Shown piece after piece: positions 1 through 12,950 of a stretch of DNA of 64,000 bases. The translations under genes were made by a program, and so were the position numbers. The notes beneath the pieces were generated by a model, which was given only the letters and a program-made list of their open reading frames with translations, ran no database searches and had not been told where the DNA came from. Within the stretch, counting starts at the first letter, position 1, and each line of letters opens with the position of its first letter. The stretch spans positions 30,255,001 to 30,319,000 of the forward strand of contig NC_065575.1 of assembly GCF_937616625.2 (NCBI RefSeq), written 5' to 3'. The DNA is from Mercurialis annua. Taxonomy: Eukaryota > Streptophyta > Magnoliopsida > Malpighiales > Euphorbiaceae.

Positions 1-1307
1 TAGGTTACAAAATACTTATTGTTTTCAGCTTATAATAACCAAAACGAATGTCAATTTACAAGAATCAAAGTAATTATTATTCTTAAAGAATAACCCGCAA
101 TCATTCTAAAATCAACATGATATTCAAAGGTTTGGTTTTTAGGAATTTATAATAATCAAACCAAAAACTAAGTGGGAATACAAATAACCCAAACAAAACA
201 ATACACCACAATCAACCAAATCCTCATAACCATGAAATTATGAGATTTCAAAATTTAAGAATATGAACAGCCATAAGCTTGCTCATGCAACCTTAGCTTT
301 GATTAAAAAAAACAACCCAAATCACCTAATTCACTAGTAAACAAAGCCTAGCTAACTAATCACCAAAATCATGAGAATCCAAAGAGAAAGTGAACCACTG
401 TTCACGCATGGCAGCCGCAACAATCAATCGGCAAACAAGAGATCGACGTACCGTTTGAAGACAACGAAGCCAAACGATTACAGAGATGAGATGGCTCAGA
501 TCGTACGCAAGATTGAAGCCTAAACACAACAACAATCACGTTTGAAACAAATTAGAAATGACAGCCACATCACAACAACATCGATAAACCGAAGCAACGT
601 TTAAACGGATAAAACTTACGTACCAAAATCAAAAACAATGCGTAAGGATTAGAGAGAATGAAGTTAACTGATGTAACGAGGAAACCCAACTCAGATTGAA
701 GCTAGAACAAACGAGATATGAATTAAAACGATATTGACGATATCGAATGCAATAAGCAACATGACGTGAAAACTTACCAAGATTCATAAGCAATGGAGAG
801 GGATGAATTGTTGAGTATTTCAGAGAGTCTTTGATAATAAAGTTAGCTAAGGTTGATAAAAACGAAAGAATGAACAAAATAGGGTTTTAAAAACGTAAGA
901 GGTCTATTTAAATACCTGAAATCCCGTAAGAGCACAATGCACGTTCGTGAACTTGAGTACACGATCGTGCAGTCCATCGCGCTTCCATCGCATCTCAAAT
1001 GTTGATCCAACAGTCAACGTTTTGTCGTGCACAACATATCCAAAGATGAGCCCGATCCAACGGTGTAATTGGGAGATATGGATGTTTTATCAAAATATGT
1101 CAGATTCAGAAGGCACATGAACACAACATCGATTATAGTCCGAATACAAATCAAATTGCCATGAAAAACTCACACGACGCATGTGACACATACAAGATAC
1201 AAATCCAACCCCAATTAAAGTGCCACATTTGCTAAGTCCACCATTAATAATCCGAAACTAAGTCGGAAACATAAAGAAACCATGACGGAAAAATACGGGA
1301 TATTACA
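1..1307 (-). mobile_element. LTR of a Ty3/gypsy-type element, partial, minus strand
   Basis: Read on the minus strand, the sequence starts at 1307 with TGTAATATCCCG, the same start as the LTRs at 16078 and 34088. It adjoins satellite at 1308, where GAAAC (1308-1312) would be one copy of a 5-bp target duplication. A TATA-like stretch and a splice-donor-like site follow inside it. Beyond the first 19 bases it does not resemble the other LTRs, so it is a different family. The other end, and any coding part, lies outside the window. Whether this is a 5' LTR, a 3' LTR or a solo LTR cannot be decided. Confidence 0.7.
777..914 (-). promoter_or_regulatory. LTR TATA-like box (905-914) and splice-donor-like site (777)
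   Basis: On the minus strand TATTTAAATA (905-914) lies about 390 bases after the LTR start. About 137 bases further on, CTTGGTAAGTT gives a consensus 5' splice site with the GT at 777-776. The same order, TATA box and then GTAAGT, is seen in two other LTR types in this window. The assignment rests on motif and position only. Confidence 0.4.
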
Positions 1308-4238
1308 GAAACAAATCCAAATGTTAAAAACGTTACGAAATAAATGCAAACGTTTCACCTTTTTAGTGATTGAAGCCAAACGTTAAAAAACGTTGCGAAA
1401 CAAATCCAAACGTTTTGCATTTTTAGCGATTTAAGCCAAACGTTATGAAACAAATCCAAACGTTTCGCCTTTTTAGCGATTTAAGCCAAACATTTAAAAC
1501 GTTATAAAACCAATCCAAACGTTTAAAACGTTATGAAGTAAATCCAAACGTTTCACCTGTTTAGCGATTTAAGCCAAACGTTTACAAACGTTACGAAACA
1601 AAACCAAATGTTTCACCTTTTTAGCGATTTAAGCCAAACGTTTAAAATGTTACGAAACCAATCCAAATGTTTAAAACGTTACGAAACAAATCCAAACGTT
1701 TAAAATGTTAGCAAACCAATCCAAAACTACGTTTACAAACGTTACAAAACAAAACCATACGTTTCACCTTTTTAGCAATTTAGGCCAAATGTTTAAAATG
1801 TTACGAAACAAATCCAAACGTTTACAAACGTTACGAAACCAAAAATGTTACGAAACAAATCCAAACATTTCATCTTTTTAGCAATTTAACCCAAACGTTT
1901 ATAAGCGTTAGAAAACAAATCCAAACGTTTCTCGTTTTTAGCAATTTACGCCAAACGTTTACAAACCTTACGAAACAAAACCAAACGTTTAAAACTTTAC
2001 GAAATAAATCCAAACGTTTCACATTTTTAGAGATTTAAGCCAAACGTTAACAAACGTTACGAAACCAGTCCAAACGGTTAAAACTATAGCAAACCAATCC
2101 AAAAGTACATTTACAAACGTTATGAAACAAAACCAAACGTTTCCCCTTTTTAGCAATTTAGGCCAAACGTTTAAAACGTTACGAAACAAATCTAAACGTT
2201 TTATATTTTTTGCGATTTAAGCCAAACGTTACGAATGTTACGATACAAATACAAACATTTCACCTTTTTAGCGATTTAAGCCCAAAATTTACAAACGTTA
2301 CCAAACAAATACAAACATTTCACCTTTTTAGCGATTTAAGACAAAAGTTTAAAATTTACGAACAAATTCCAAACGTTTAAAATGTTATGAAATAAATTTA
2401 AATGTTTCACCTTTTTAGAGATTTAAGACAAATGTTTACAAACGTTACGAAACAAAAAATGTTACGAAACAAATCCAAACATTTCATCTTTTTAGCAATT
2501 TAACCCAAACGTTTATAAGCGTTACGAAACAAAACCAAACGTTTCCCCTTTTTAGCAATTTAAGCCAAACGTTTACAAAGGTTTCACATTTGTAGCGATT
2601 TAAGCCAAATGTTTGCAAACGTTACAAAACTAATCCAAACGTTTCACCTTTTTAAACGTTACACCTTTTTAGCGATTTAAGCCAAACGTTAACAATTATT
2701 AAGAAACAAATCCAAATGTTTCTCATTTTAATCAATTTAAGATAAATAGTTAAAATGTTACGAAATCAATACAAACGTTTAAAACCTTATGAAACAAATC
2801 TAAACATTTCACCTTTCTAGCGATTTCAGCTAATTGTTTACAAACGTTACGAAACAAATCCAAAAGTTTCACCTTTTTAGAGATTTAAGCCAAACATTCA
2901 AAACGTTACGAAACAAATCCAAATGTTTGACCTTTTTAGCAATTTAAGCCAAACGTTTAAAACATTACGAAACCAATCCAAACGTTTAAAACGTTACGAA
3001 ACAAATCCAAACGTTTCACCTTTTTAGTGATTGAAGCCAAACGTTTACAAACGTTATGAAATAAAACCAAACGTTTCCCCTTTTTTGCGATTTAAGCCAA
3101 ACATTTACAAGCGTAACGAAACAAAACCTAATGTTTCACCTTTTTAGCAATTTAAGCCAAACGTTTACAAATGTTTACGAAACAAATCCAAACGTTTCCC
3201 CTTTTTAGTGAATTAAGCCAAATGTTTACAAATGTTACGAAAAAAATCAAAACGTTTACAACCGTTATGAAGCAAAATCGAACGTTTAACTTTTTTAGCG
3301 ATTGAAGCCGGACATTTACAAATGTTATGAAACAAATTCAAAGGTTTAAAATGTAATAAAACCAATCCAAACGTTTAAAACGTTAAAAAATAAATCCTAA
3401 CTATTCACCTTTTTAGCGATTTAATCCAAATGTTTAAAACGGTACGAAACAAATCCAAACGTTTAAAATGTTATGAACCAAATCCAAACGTTTAAAAAAT
3501 CACAAAATAAATCCAAACGTTTCACATTTTTAGCGATTTAAGCCAAACGCTTACAAAAGTTACGAATCAAATCCAAACATTTCACCACGTTTCGCTTTTT
3601 TAGCAATTTAAGCCAAACGTTTACAAACGTTACAAAACAAATCCAAACGTTTTGCCTTTTTAGCGATTTAAGCCAAATGTTTGCAAACGATACGAAACAA
3701 AACTAAACGTTTCTCTTTTTTTTTTAAGATTTAAGCCAAACGTTTAAAACATTATGAAAAAATCCAAATGTTTAAAACGTTACCAAACAAGTCCAAACGT
3801 TTCAAATTTTTAGCGATATAAGCCAAATGTTTACAAACGTTATGAAACAAATCCAAACGTTTCCCTTTTTTAGCAATTTAAGCCAAACGTTTACAAACGT
3901 TACGAAATAAATCCAAACGTTTCATATTTTAAACGATTTAAGCCAAACATTTAAAACGTTACAATTCCAATCCATATGTTTACACACGTTGAGAAACAAA
4001 TCCAAACGTTTCACCTTTTTAGCGATTTAAGCCAAACATTTACAAACGTTACGATACAAATCCAAACGTTTCAAATTTTTTAGCAATTTAAGCCAAACAT
4101 TTAAAACGTTACAAAACCAATTCAAACATTTACAAATGCTACGAAACAAATCCAAGCGTTTCACCTTTTTAGTGATTTCAGCCAAATGTATAAAACGTTA
4201 CGAAATAAATCCAAACGTTTTACCGTCTGTAAACGTTT
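1308..4238 (+). repeat. 60-bp satellite array, forward orientation
   Basis: Degenerate tandem array. The full unit is 60 bp and contains, in order, TTTTTAGCGATTTAAGCC, AAACGTTTACAAACGTT and ACGAAACAAATCC (a clean unit is 26760-26819). Shortened sub-units of about 29 bp, AAACGTTTAAAACGTTACG followed by AAACCAATCC, are mixed in. Units are perhaps 80-90% alike. Much of the variation is CG to TG or CA. The orientation is uniform until about 4223, where the strand flips. I see no gene; open frames follow the 20-codon period. Confidence 0.95.
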
Positions 4239-7149
4239 GGCTTAAATCGCTAAAAAGGTGAAACATTTGGATTTGTTTCGTAAAGTTTGTAAACATTTGG
4301 ATTAAATAGCCAAAAAGGTGAAATGTTTGTATTTGTTACGTAACGTTTGTAAACGTTTGGCTTAAATCGCAAAAAAGGGAAAACGTTTGGATTTTTTTCA
4401 TATCGTTTGTAAACGTTTGGATTTATTTCGTAACGTTTGTAGGCTTTAATCGCTAAAAAGGTGAAATGTTTTGTTTTGTTTCGTAACGTTTGTAAACGTT
4501 TGGATTAAATCGCTAAAAAGGTGAAACGTTTGGATTTCTTTCGTAACGTTTTAAACGTTTGGATTGGTTTTGTATCGTTTGAAACTTTTGGCTTTAATCG
4601 CTATAAAGGTGAAATGTTTGGATTTTTTTCATAGCATTTTTAAATGTTTGGCTTAATTTGCTAAAAAAGGTAAAACGTTTGTATTTGTTTCGTAACGTTT
4701 TAAATGTTTGGATTGGTTTCGTAAGGTTTTAAACGTTTGGCTTAAATCGCTAAAAAGGGGAAACGTTTGGATTTGTTTCGTAACGTTTTAAACATTTGTA
4801 TTGGATTTGTAACGTTTTAAATGTTTGGCATAAATCGCTAAAAAGGTAAAACGTTTGGATTTATTTCGTAACGTTTGGACTGGTTTCGTAACATTTTAAA
4901 CGTTTGGCACAAATCGCTAAAAAGGGGAAACGTTTGGATTTGTTTCGTAACGGTTGTAAACGTTCGGATTGGTTTCGTAACGTTTGTAAACGTTTGGCTT
5001 AAATTGCTAAAAAGGGGAAACGTTTGGATTTGTTTCGTAACGTTTGTAAACGTTTGGCTTAAATCGCTAAAAATGTGTTATATTTTGATTGTTTTCGTAA
5101 CGTTTTTAAACGTTTGGCTTAAATCGCTAAAAAGGTGAAACGTTTGGATTTGTTTCATAATGTTTTAAACGTTTGGATTCAATCGGTAAAAATGTGAAAC
5201 ATTTGGATTTGTTTCATAAAGTTTACAAACGTTACAAAACAAAACCAAACGCTTCACATTTTTAGTGATTTCAGACAAACGTTACGAAACAAATCCAAAC
5301 GTTTCACCGTTTTTGCGACTTAAGCCAAACCTTTAAAACGTTACAAAACAAATCCAAACGTTTCACATTTTTAGCAATTTAAGCCAAACATTTACAAACG
5401 TTACAAAACAAATCCAAACATTCCATATTTTTAGCGATTTAAGACAAACGTTACGAAACAAACCAAACATTTCACCTTTTTAGCGATTTAAGCAAAACAT
5501 TTGAAACGTTACGAAACCAATCCAAGCGTTTAAAACAATACAAAAATAATCCTAACATTTCACCTTTTAAGCTATTTAAGCCAAACGTTTAAAACATTAC
5601 GAAACCAATCCAAATGTTTAAAACGTTACGAAACATATCCAAACGTTTATCCTTTGTAGCGATTTAAGCTAAACATTTACAAACATCACGAAACAAATCG
5701 AAACGTTTCACCATTTTAGCGATTTAAGCAAAACGTTTAAAACGTTACAAAACCTATCCAAACGTTTATAACGTTACGAAATAAACCCAAATGTTTCTCT
5801 TTATTAGCAATGTAAGACAAACGTTTACAAACATTATGAAACAAAACCAAACTTTTCACCTTCTTAGCGATTTAAGCCAAATGTTTACAAACGGTATGAA
5901 ACAAATTCAAACGTTTACAAACATTACGAAACAAATACAAACGTTTTACCTTTTTAGCGATTTAAGCCAAACGTTTACAGACATTGGGAAACAAATCCAA
6001 ATGTTTCACATTTTTAGTGATTTAAGCCAAACGTTTACAAACATTATGAAACAAATCCAAACGTTTCACCTTTTTAGTAATTTAAGCCAAACATTTAAAA
6101 CATTACGAAACAAAACCTAACGTTTAAAACGTTACGTAATCGCTAAAAAGGTGAAATGTTTGGATTTGTTTCGTAACGTTTGTAAATGTTTGACTTAAAT
6201 CCTTAAAAAGGTGAAACGTTTGGTTTTGTTTCGTAACGTTTGTAAAAGTTTGGCTTAAATCGCTAAAAGGTGAAACATTTGGATTTGTTTTGTAACGTTT
6301 TAAACGTTTTGCTTAAATCCCTAAAAAGGTGAAACGTTTATATTTGTTTGGTAGCGTTTTAAACGTTTGGATCGGTTTTGTAAGGTTTTAAACGTTTGGC
6401 TTAAATCGCTAAAAAGGTGAAACGATTGGATTTGTTTTGTAACGTTTTAAACGTTTCAATTTGTTTCGTAACGTTTGTAAATGTTAGGCTTAATAGCTAA
6501 AAAGGTGAAACATTTGGTTTTGTTTTGTAACGTTTGTAAACTTTTGGCTTAAATTGCTAAAAAGGCGAAACTTTTAGATTTGTTTCGTAAAGTTTGTAAA
6601 TGTTTGGCATAAATCGCTAAAAAGGTGAAACGTATGGTTTTCTTTCGTAACGTTTGGCTTAAATCGCTAAAAAGGTGAAACATTTGGATTTGTTTTGTAA
6701 CGTTTTAAATGGTTTAATTTGTTTCTCAACGTTTGACCTAAATCGCTAAAAACGTGAAAAGTTTGGATTTATTTTGTAATATTTTAATCGTTTGGATTGG
6801 TTTCGTAACGTTTTAAATGTTTGGCTTAAATCGCTAAAAAGGTAAAACGTTTGCTTTTTTTCATAATGTTTGTAAAGTTTCGCATAAATCACTAAAAAGG
6901 TGAAACGTTTGGATTTGTTTTGTAACGTTTTAAACATTTGGATTGGTTTCGTAATATTTTAAACGTTTGGATTAAATTGCTAAAGCCGTGAAACATTTGG
7001 ATTTGTTTCGTATTATTTGTAAACGTTTAGCTTCAATTGCAAAAAAGGGGAAACATTTGGATTTGTTTCGTAACGTTTGTAAACGATTTGCTTAAATCGC
7101 TAAAAATGGTTAATTGTTTGGATTTGTTTTCTAATGTTTATAAAAGTTT
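4239..7149. repeat. Higher-order satellite unit, copy 1 (2,911 bp)
   Basis: First of three consecutive near-identical blocks. Internally the 60-bp units run reverse (to about 5221), forward (about 5222-6135), then reverse again, so the block itself contains two inversions. Every landmark recurs 2,911 bases later. The short reverse-oriented part before 4239 (from about 4224) no longer matches the preceding unit copy. By eye, copies 1 and 2 differ at about 1% of bases. Confidence 0.92.
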
Positions 7150-10060
7150 GGCTTAAATCGCTAAAAAGGTGAAACATTTGGATTTGTTTCGTAAAGTTTG
7201 TAAACATTTGGATTAAATAGCCAAAAAGGTGAAATGTTTGTATTTGTTACGTAACGTTTGTAAACGTTTGGCTTAAATCGCAAAAAAGGGGAAACGTTTG
7301 GATTTTTTTCATATCGTTTGTAAACGTTTGGATTTATTTCGTAACGTTTGTAGGCTTTAATCGCTAAAAAGGTGAAATGTTTGGTTTTGTTTCGTAACGT
7401 TTGTAAACGTTTGGATTAAATCGCTAAAAAGGTGAAACGTTTGGATTTCTTTCGTAACGTTTTAAACGTTTGGATTGGTTTTGTATCGTTTGAAACTTTT
7501 GGCTTTAATCGCTATAAAGGTGAAATGTTTGGATTTTTTTCGTAACATTTTTAAATGTTTGGCTTAATTTGCTAAAAAAGGTAAAACGTTTGTATTTGTT
7601 TCGTAACGTTTTAAATGTTTGGATTGGTTTTGTAAGGTTTTAAACGTTTGGCTTGAATCGCTAAAAAGGGGAAACGTTTGGATTTGTTTCGTAACGTTTT
7701 AAACATTTGGATTGGATTTGTAACGTTTTAAATGTTTGGCATAAATCGCTAAAAAGGTAAAACGTTTGGATTTATTTCGTAACGTTTGGACTGGTTTCGT
7801 AACATTTTAAACGTTTGGCACAAATCGCTAAAAAGGGGAAACGTTTGGATTTGTTTCGTAACGGTTGTAAACGTTCGGATTGGTTTCGTAACGTTTGTAA
7901 ACGTTTGGCTTAAATTGCTAAAAAGGGGAAACGTTTGGATTTGTTTCGTAACGTTTGTAAACGTTTGGCTTAAATCGCTAAAAATGTGTTATATTTTGAT
8001 TGTTTTCGTAACGTTTTTAAACGTTTGGCTTAAATCGCTAAAAAGGTGAAACGTTTGGATTTGTTTCATAATGTTTTAAACGTTTGGATTCAATCGGTAA
8101 AAATGTGAAACATTTGGATTTGTTTCATAAAGTTTACAAACGTTACAAAACAAAACCAAACGCTTCACATTTTTAGTGATTTCAGACAAACGTTACGAAA
8201 CAAATCCAAACGTTTCACCGTTTTTGCGACTTAAGCCAAACCTTTAAAACGTGACAAAACAAATCCAAACGTTTCACATTTTTAGCAATTTAAGCCAAAC
8301 ATTTACAAACGTTACAAAACAAATCCAAACATTCCATATTTTTAGCGATTTAAGACAAACGTTACGAAACAAACCAAACATTTCACCTTTTTAGCGATTT
8401 AAGCAAAACATTTGAAACGTTACGAAACTAATCCAAGCGTTTAAAACAATACAAAAATAATCCTAACGTTTCACCTTTTAAGCTATTTAAGCCAAACGTT
8501 TAAAACATTACGAAACCAATCCAAATGTTTAAAACGTTACGAAACATATCCAAACGTTTATCCTTTGTAGCGATTTAAGCTAAACATTTACAAACATCAC
8601 GAAACAAATCGAAACGTTTCACCATTTTAGCGATTGAAGCAAAACGTTTAAAACGTTACAAAATCTATCCAAACGTTTATAACGTTACGAAATAAACCCA
8701 AACGTTTCTCTTTATTAGCAATGTAAGACAAACGTTTACAAACATTATGAAACAAAACCAAACTTTTCACCTTCTTAGCGATTTAAGCCAAATGTTTACA
8801 AACGGTATGAAACAAATTCAAACGTTTACAAACATTACGAAACAAATACAAACATTTTACCTTTTTAGCGATTTAAGCCAAATGTTTACAAACATTGGGA
8901 AACAAATCCAAATGTTTCACATTTTTAGTGATTTAAGCCAAACGTTTACAAACATTATGAAACAAATCCAAACGTTTCACCTTTTTAGCAATTTAAGCCA
9001 AACATTTAAAACATTACGAAACAAAACCTAACGTTTAAAACGTTACGTAATCGCTAAAAAGGTGAAATGTTTGGATTTGTTTCGTAACGTTTGTAAATGT
9101 TTGACTTAAATCCTTAAAAAGGTGAAACGTTTGGTTTTGTTTAGTAACGTTTGTAAAAGTTTGGCTTAAATCGCTAAAAGGTGAAACATTTGGATTTGTT
9201 TTGTAACGTTTTAAACGTTTGGCTTAAATCCCTAAAAAGGTGAAACGTTTATATTTGTTTGGTAGCGTTTTAAACGTTTGGATCGGTTTTGTAAGGTTTT
9301 AAACGTTTGGCTTAAATCGCTAAAAAGGTGAAACGATTGGATTTGTTTTGTAACGTTTTAAACGTTTCAATTTGTTTCGTAACGTTTGTAAATGTTAGGC
9401 TTAATAGCTAAAAAGGTGAAACATTTGGTTTTGTTTTGTAACGTTTGTAAACTTTTGGCTTAAATTGCTAAAAAGGCGAAACGTTTAGATTTGTTTCGTA
9501 AAGTTTGTAAATGTTTGGCATAAATCGCTAAAAAGGTGAAACGTATGGTTTTCTTTCGTAACGTTTGGCTTAAATCGCTAAAAAGGTGAAACATTTGGAT
9601 TTGTTTTGTAACGTTTTAAATGGTTTAATTTGTTTCTCAACGTTTGACCTAAATCGCTAAAAAGGTGAAAAGTTTGGATTTATTTTGTAATATTTTAATC
9701 GTTTGGATTGGTTTCGTAACGTTTTAAATGTTTGGCTTAAATCGCTAAAAAGGTAAAACGTTTGCTTTTTTTCATAATGTTTGTAAAGTTTCGCATAAAT
9801 CACTAAAAAGGTGAAACGTTTGGATTTGTTTTGTAACGTTTTAAACATTTGGATTGGTTTCGTAATATTTTAAATGTTTGGATTAAATCGCTAAAACCGT
9901 GAAACATTTGGATTTGTTTCGTATTATTTGTAAACGTTTAGCTTCAATTGCAAAAAAGGGGAAACATTTGGATTTGTTTCATAACTTTTGTAAACGATTT
10001 GCTTAAATCGCTAAAAATGGTTAATTTTTTGGATTTGTTTTCTAATGTTTGTAAAAGTTT
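7150..10060. repeat. Higher-order satellite unit, copy 2 (2,911 bp)
   Basis: Exact-length second copy of the block at 4239. The strand switches fall at the corresponding places, about 8133 and 9047. Differences from copy 1 are scattered single bases, for example CGTTAC to CGTGAC near 8252. This is far closer than neighbouring 60-bp units are to each other, so the block was amplified as a whole after the units had diverged. Confidence 0.92.
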
Positions 10061-12950
10061 GGCTTAAATCGCCAAAAAGGTGAAACATTTGGATTTGTTT
10101 CGTAAAGTTTGTAAACATTTGGATTAAATAGCCAAAAAGGTGAAATGTTTGTATTTGTTACGTAACGTTTGTAAACGTTTGGCTTAAATCGCAAAAAAGG
10201 GGAAACGTTTGGATTTTTTTCATATCGTTTGTAAACGTTTGGATTTATTTCGTAACGTTTGTAGGCTTTAATCGCTAAAAAGGTGAAATGTTTGGTTTTG
10301 TTTCGTAACGTTTGTAAAAGTTTGGATTAAATCGCTAAAAAGGTGAAACGTTTGGATTTCTTTCGTAACGTTTTAAACGTTTGGATTGGTTTTGTATCGT
10401 TTGAAACTTTTGGCTTTAATCGCTATAAAGGTGAAATGTTTGGATTTTTTTCGTAACATTTTTAAATGTTTGGCTTAATTTGCTAAAAAAGGTAAAACGT
10501 TTGTATTTGTTTCGTAACGTTTTAAATGTTTGGATTGGTTTCGTAAGGTTTTAAACGTTTGGCTTGAATCGCTAAAAAGGGGAAACGTTTGGATTTGTTT
10601 CGTAACGTTTTAAACATTTGGATTGGATTTGTAACGTTTTAAATGTTTGGCATAAATCGCTAAAAAGGTAAAACGTTTGGATTTATTTCGTAACGTTTGG
10701 ACTGGTTTCGTAACATTTTAAACGTTTGGCACAAATCGCTAAAAAGGGGAAACGTTTGGATTTGTTTCGTAACGGTTGTAAACGTTCGGATTGGTTTCGT
10801 AACGTTTGTAAACGTTTGGCTTAAATTGCTAAAAAGGGGAAACGTTTGGATTTGTTTCGTAACGTTTGTAAACGTTTGGCTTAAATCGCTAAAAATGTGT
10901 TATATTTTGATTGTTTTCGTAACGTTTTTAAACGTTTGGCTTAAATCGCTAAAAAGGTGAAACGTTTGGATTTGTTTCATAATGTTATAAACGTTTGGAT
11001 TCAATCGGTAAAAATGTGAAACATTTGGATTTGTTTCATAAAGTTTACAAACGTTACAAAACAAAACCAAACGCTTCACATTTTTAGTGATTTCAGACAA
11101 ACGTTACGAAACAAATCCAAACGTTTCACCGTTTTTGCTACTTAAGCCAAACCTTTAAAACGTTACAAAACAAATCCAAACGTTTCACATTTTTAGCAAT
11201 TTAAGCCAAACATTTACAAATGTTACAAAACAAATCCAAACATTCCATATTTTTAGCGATTTAAGACAAACGTTACGAAACAAACCAAACATTTCACCTT
11301 TTTAGCGATTTAAGCAAAACATTTGAAACGTTACGAAACCAATCCAAGCGTTTAAAACAATACAAAAATAATCCTAACGTTTCACCTTTTAAGCTATTTA
11401 AGCCAAACGTTTAAAACATTACGAAACCAATCCAAATGTTTAAAACGTTACGAAACATATCCAAACGTTTATCCTTTGTAGCGATTTAAGCTAAACATTT
11501 ACAAACATCACGAAACAAATCGAAACGTTTCACCATTTTAGCGATTTAAGCAAAACGTTTAAAACGTTACAAAACCTATCCAAACGTTTATAACGTTACG
11601 AAATAAACCCAAATGTTTCTCTTTATTAGCAATGTAAGACAAACGTTTACAAACATTATGAAACAAAAAAAACTTTTCACCTTCTTAGCGATTTAAGCCA
11701 AATGTTTACAAACGGTATGAAACAAATTCAAACGTTTACAAACATTACGAAACAAATACAAACGTTTTACCTTTTTAGCGATTTAAGCCAAACGTTTACA
11801 AACATTGGGAAACAAATCCAAATGTTTCACATTTTTAGTGATTTAAGCCAAACGTTTACAAACATTATGAAACAAATCCAAACGTTTCACCTTTTTAGCA
11901 ATTTAAGCCAAACATTTAAAACATTACGAAACAAAACCTAACGTTTAAAACGTTACGTAATCGCTAAAAAGGTGAAATGTTTGGATTTGTTTCGTAACGT
12001 TTATAAATGTTTGACTTAAATCCTTAAAAAGGTGAAACGTTTGGTTTTGTTTCGTAACGTTTGTAAAAGTTTGGCTTAAATCGCTAAAAGGTGAAACATT
12101 TGGATTTGTTTTGTAATGTTTTAAACGTTTGGCTTAAATCCCTAAAAAGGTGAAACGTTTATATTTGTTTGGTAGCGTTTTAAACGTTTGGATCGGTTTT
12201 GTAAGGTTTTAAACGTTTGGCTTAAATCGCTAAAAAGGTGAAACGATTGGATTTGTTTTGTAACGTTTTAAACGTTTCAATTTGTTTCGTAACGTTTGTA
12301 AATGTTAGGCTTAATAGCTAAAAAGGTGAAACATTTGGTTTTGTTTTGTAACGTTTGTAAACTTTTGGCTTAAATTGCTAAAAAGGCGAAACGTTTAGAT
12401 TTGTTTCGTAAAGTTTGTAAATGTTTGGCATAAATCGCTAAAAAGGTGAAACGTATGGTTTTCTTTCGTAACGTTTGGCTTAAATCGCTAAAAAGGTGAA
12501 ACATTTGGATTTGTTTAATTTGTTTCGTAACGTTTGACCTAAATCGCTAAAAAGGTGAAAAGTTTGGATTTATTTTGTAATATTTTAATCGTTTGGATTG
12601 GTTTCGTAACGTTTTAAATGTTTGGCTTAAATCGCTAAAAAGGTAAAACGTTTGCTTTTTTTCATAATGTTTGTAAAGTTTCGCATAAATCACTAAAAAG
12701 GTGAAACGTTTGGATTTGTTTTGTAACGTTTTAAACATTTGGATTGGTTTCGTAATATTTTAAACGTTTGGATTAAATCGCTAAAACCGTGAAACATTTG
12801 GATTTGTTTCGTATTATTTGTAAACGTTTAGCTTCAATTGCAAAAAAGGGGAAACATTTGGATTTTTTTCATAACTTTTGTAAACGATTTGCTTAAATCG
12901 CTAAAAATGGTTAATTGTTTGGATTTGTTTTCTAATGTTTGTAAAAGTTT
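10061..12950. repeat. Higher-order satellite unit, copy 3 (2,890 bp)
   Basis: Third copy, with switches near 11044 and 11958. It is 21 bp shorter because of a deletion near 12514, inside a stretch that is complete at about 6693 and 9604. Homology to the start of a further copy continues for about 35 bases past 12951 and then stops, which marks the edge of the triplication. Confidence 0.92.

Noticed and set aside
4875..5138. Open frame of 87 codons repeated identically at 7786 and 10697, seemingly a conserved small gene family
   Set aside because: The identity comes from the 2,911-bp DNA triplication. The translation is the 20-residue periodic reading of the satellite, with no start context or codon bias.
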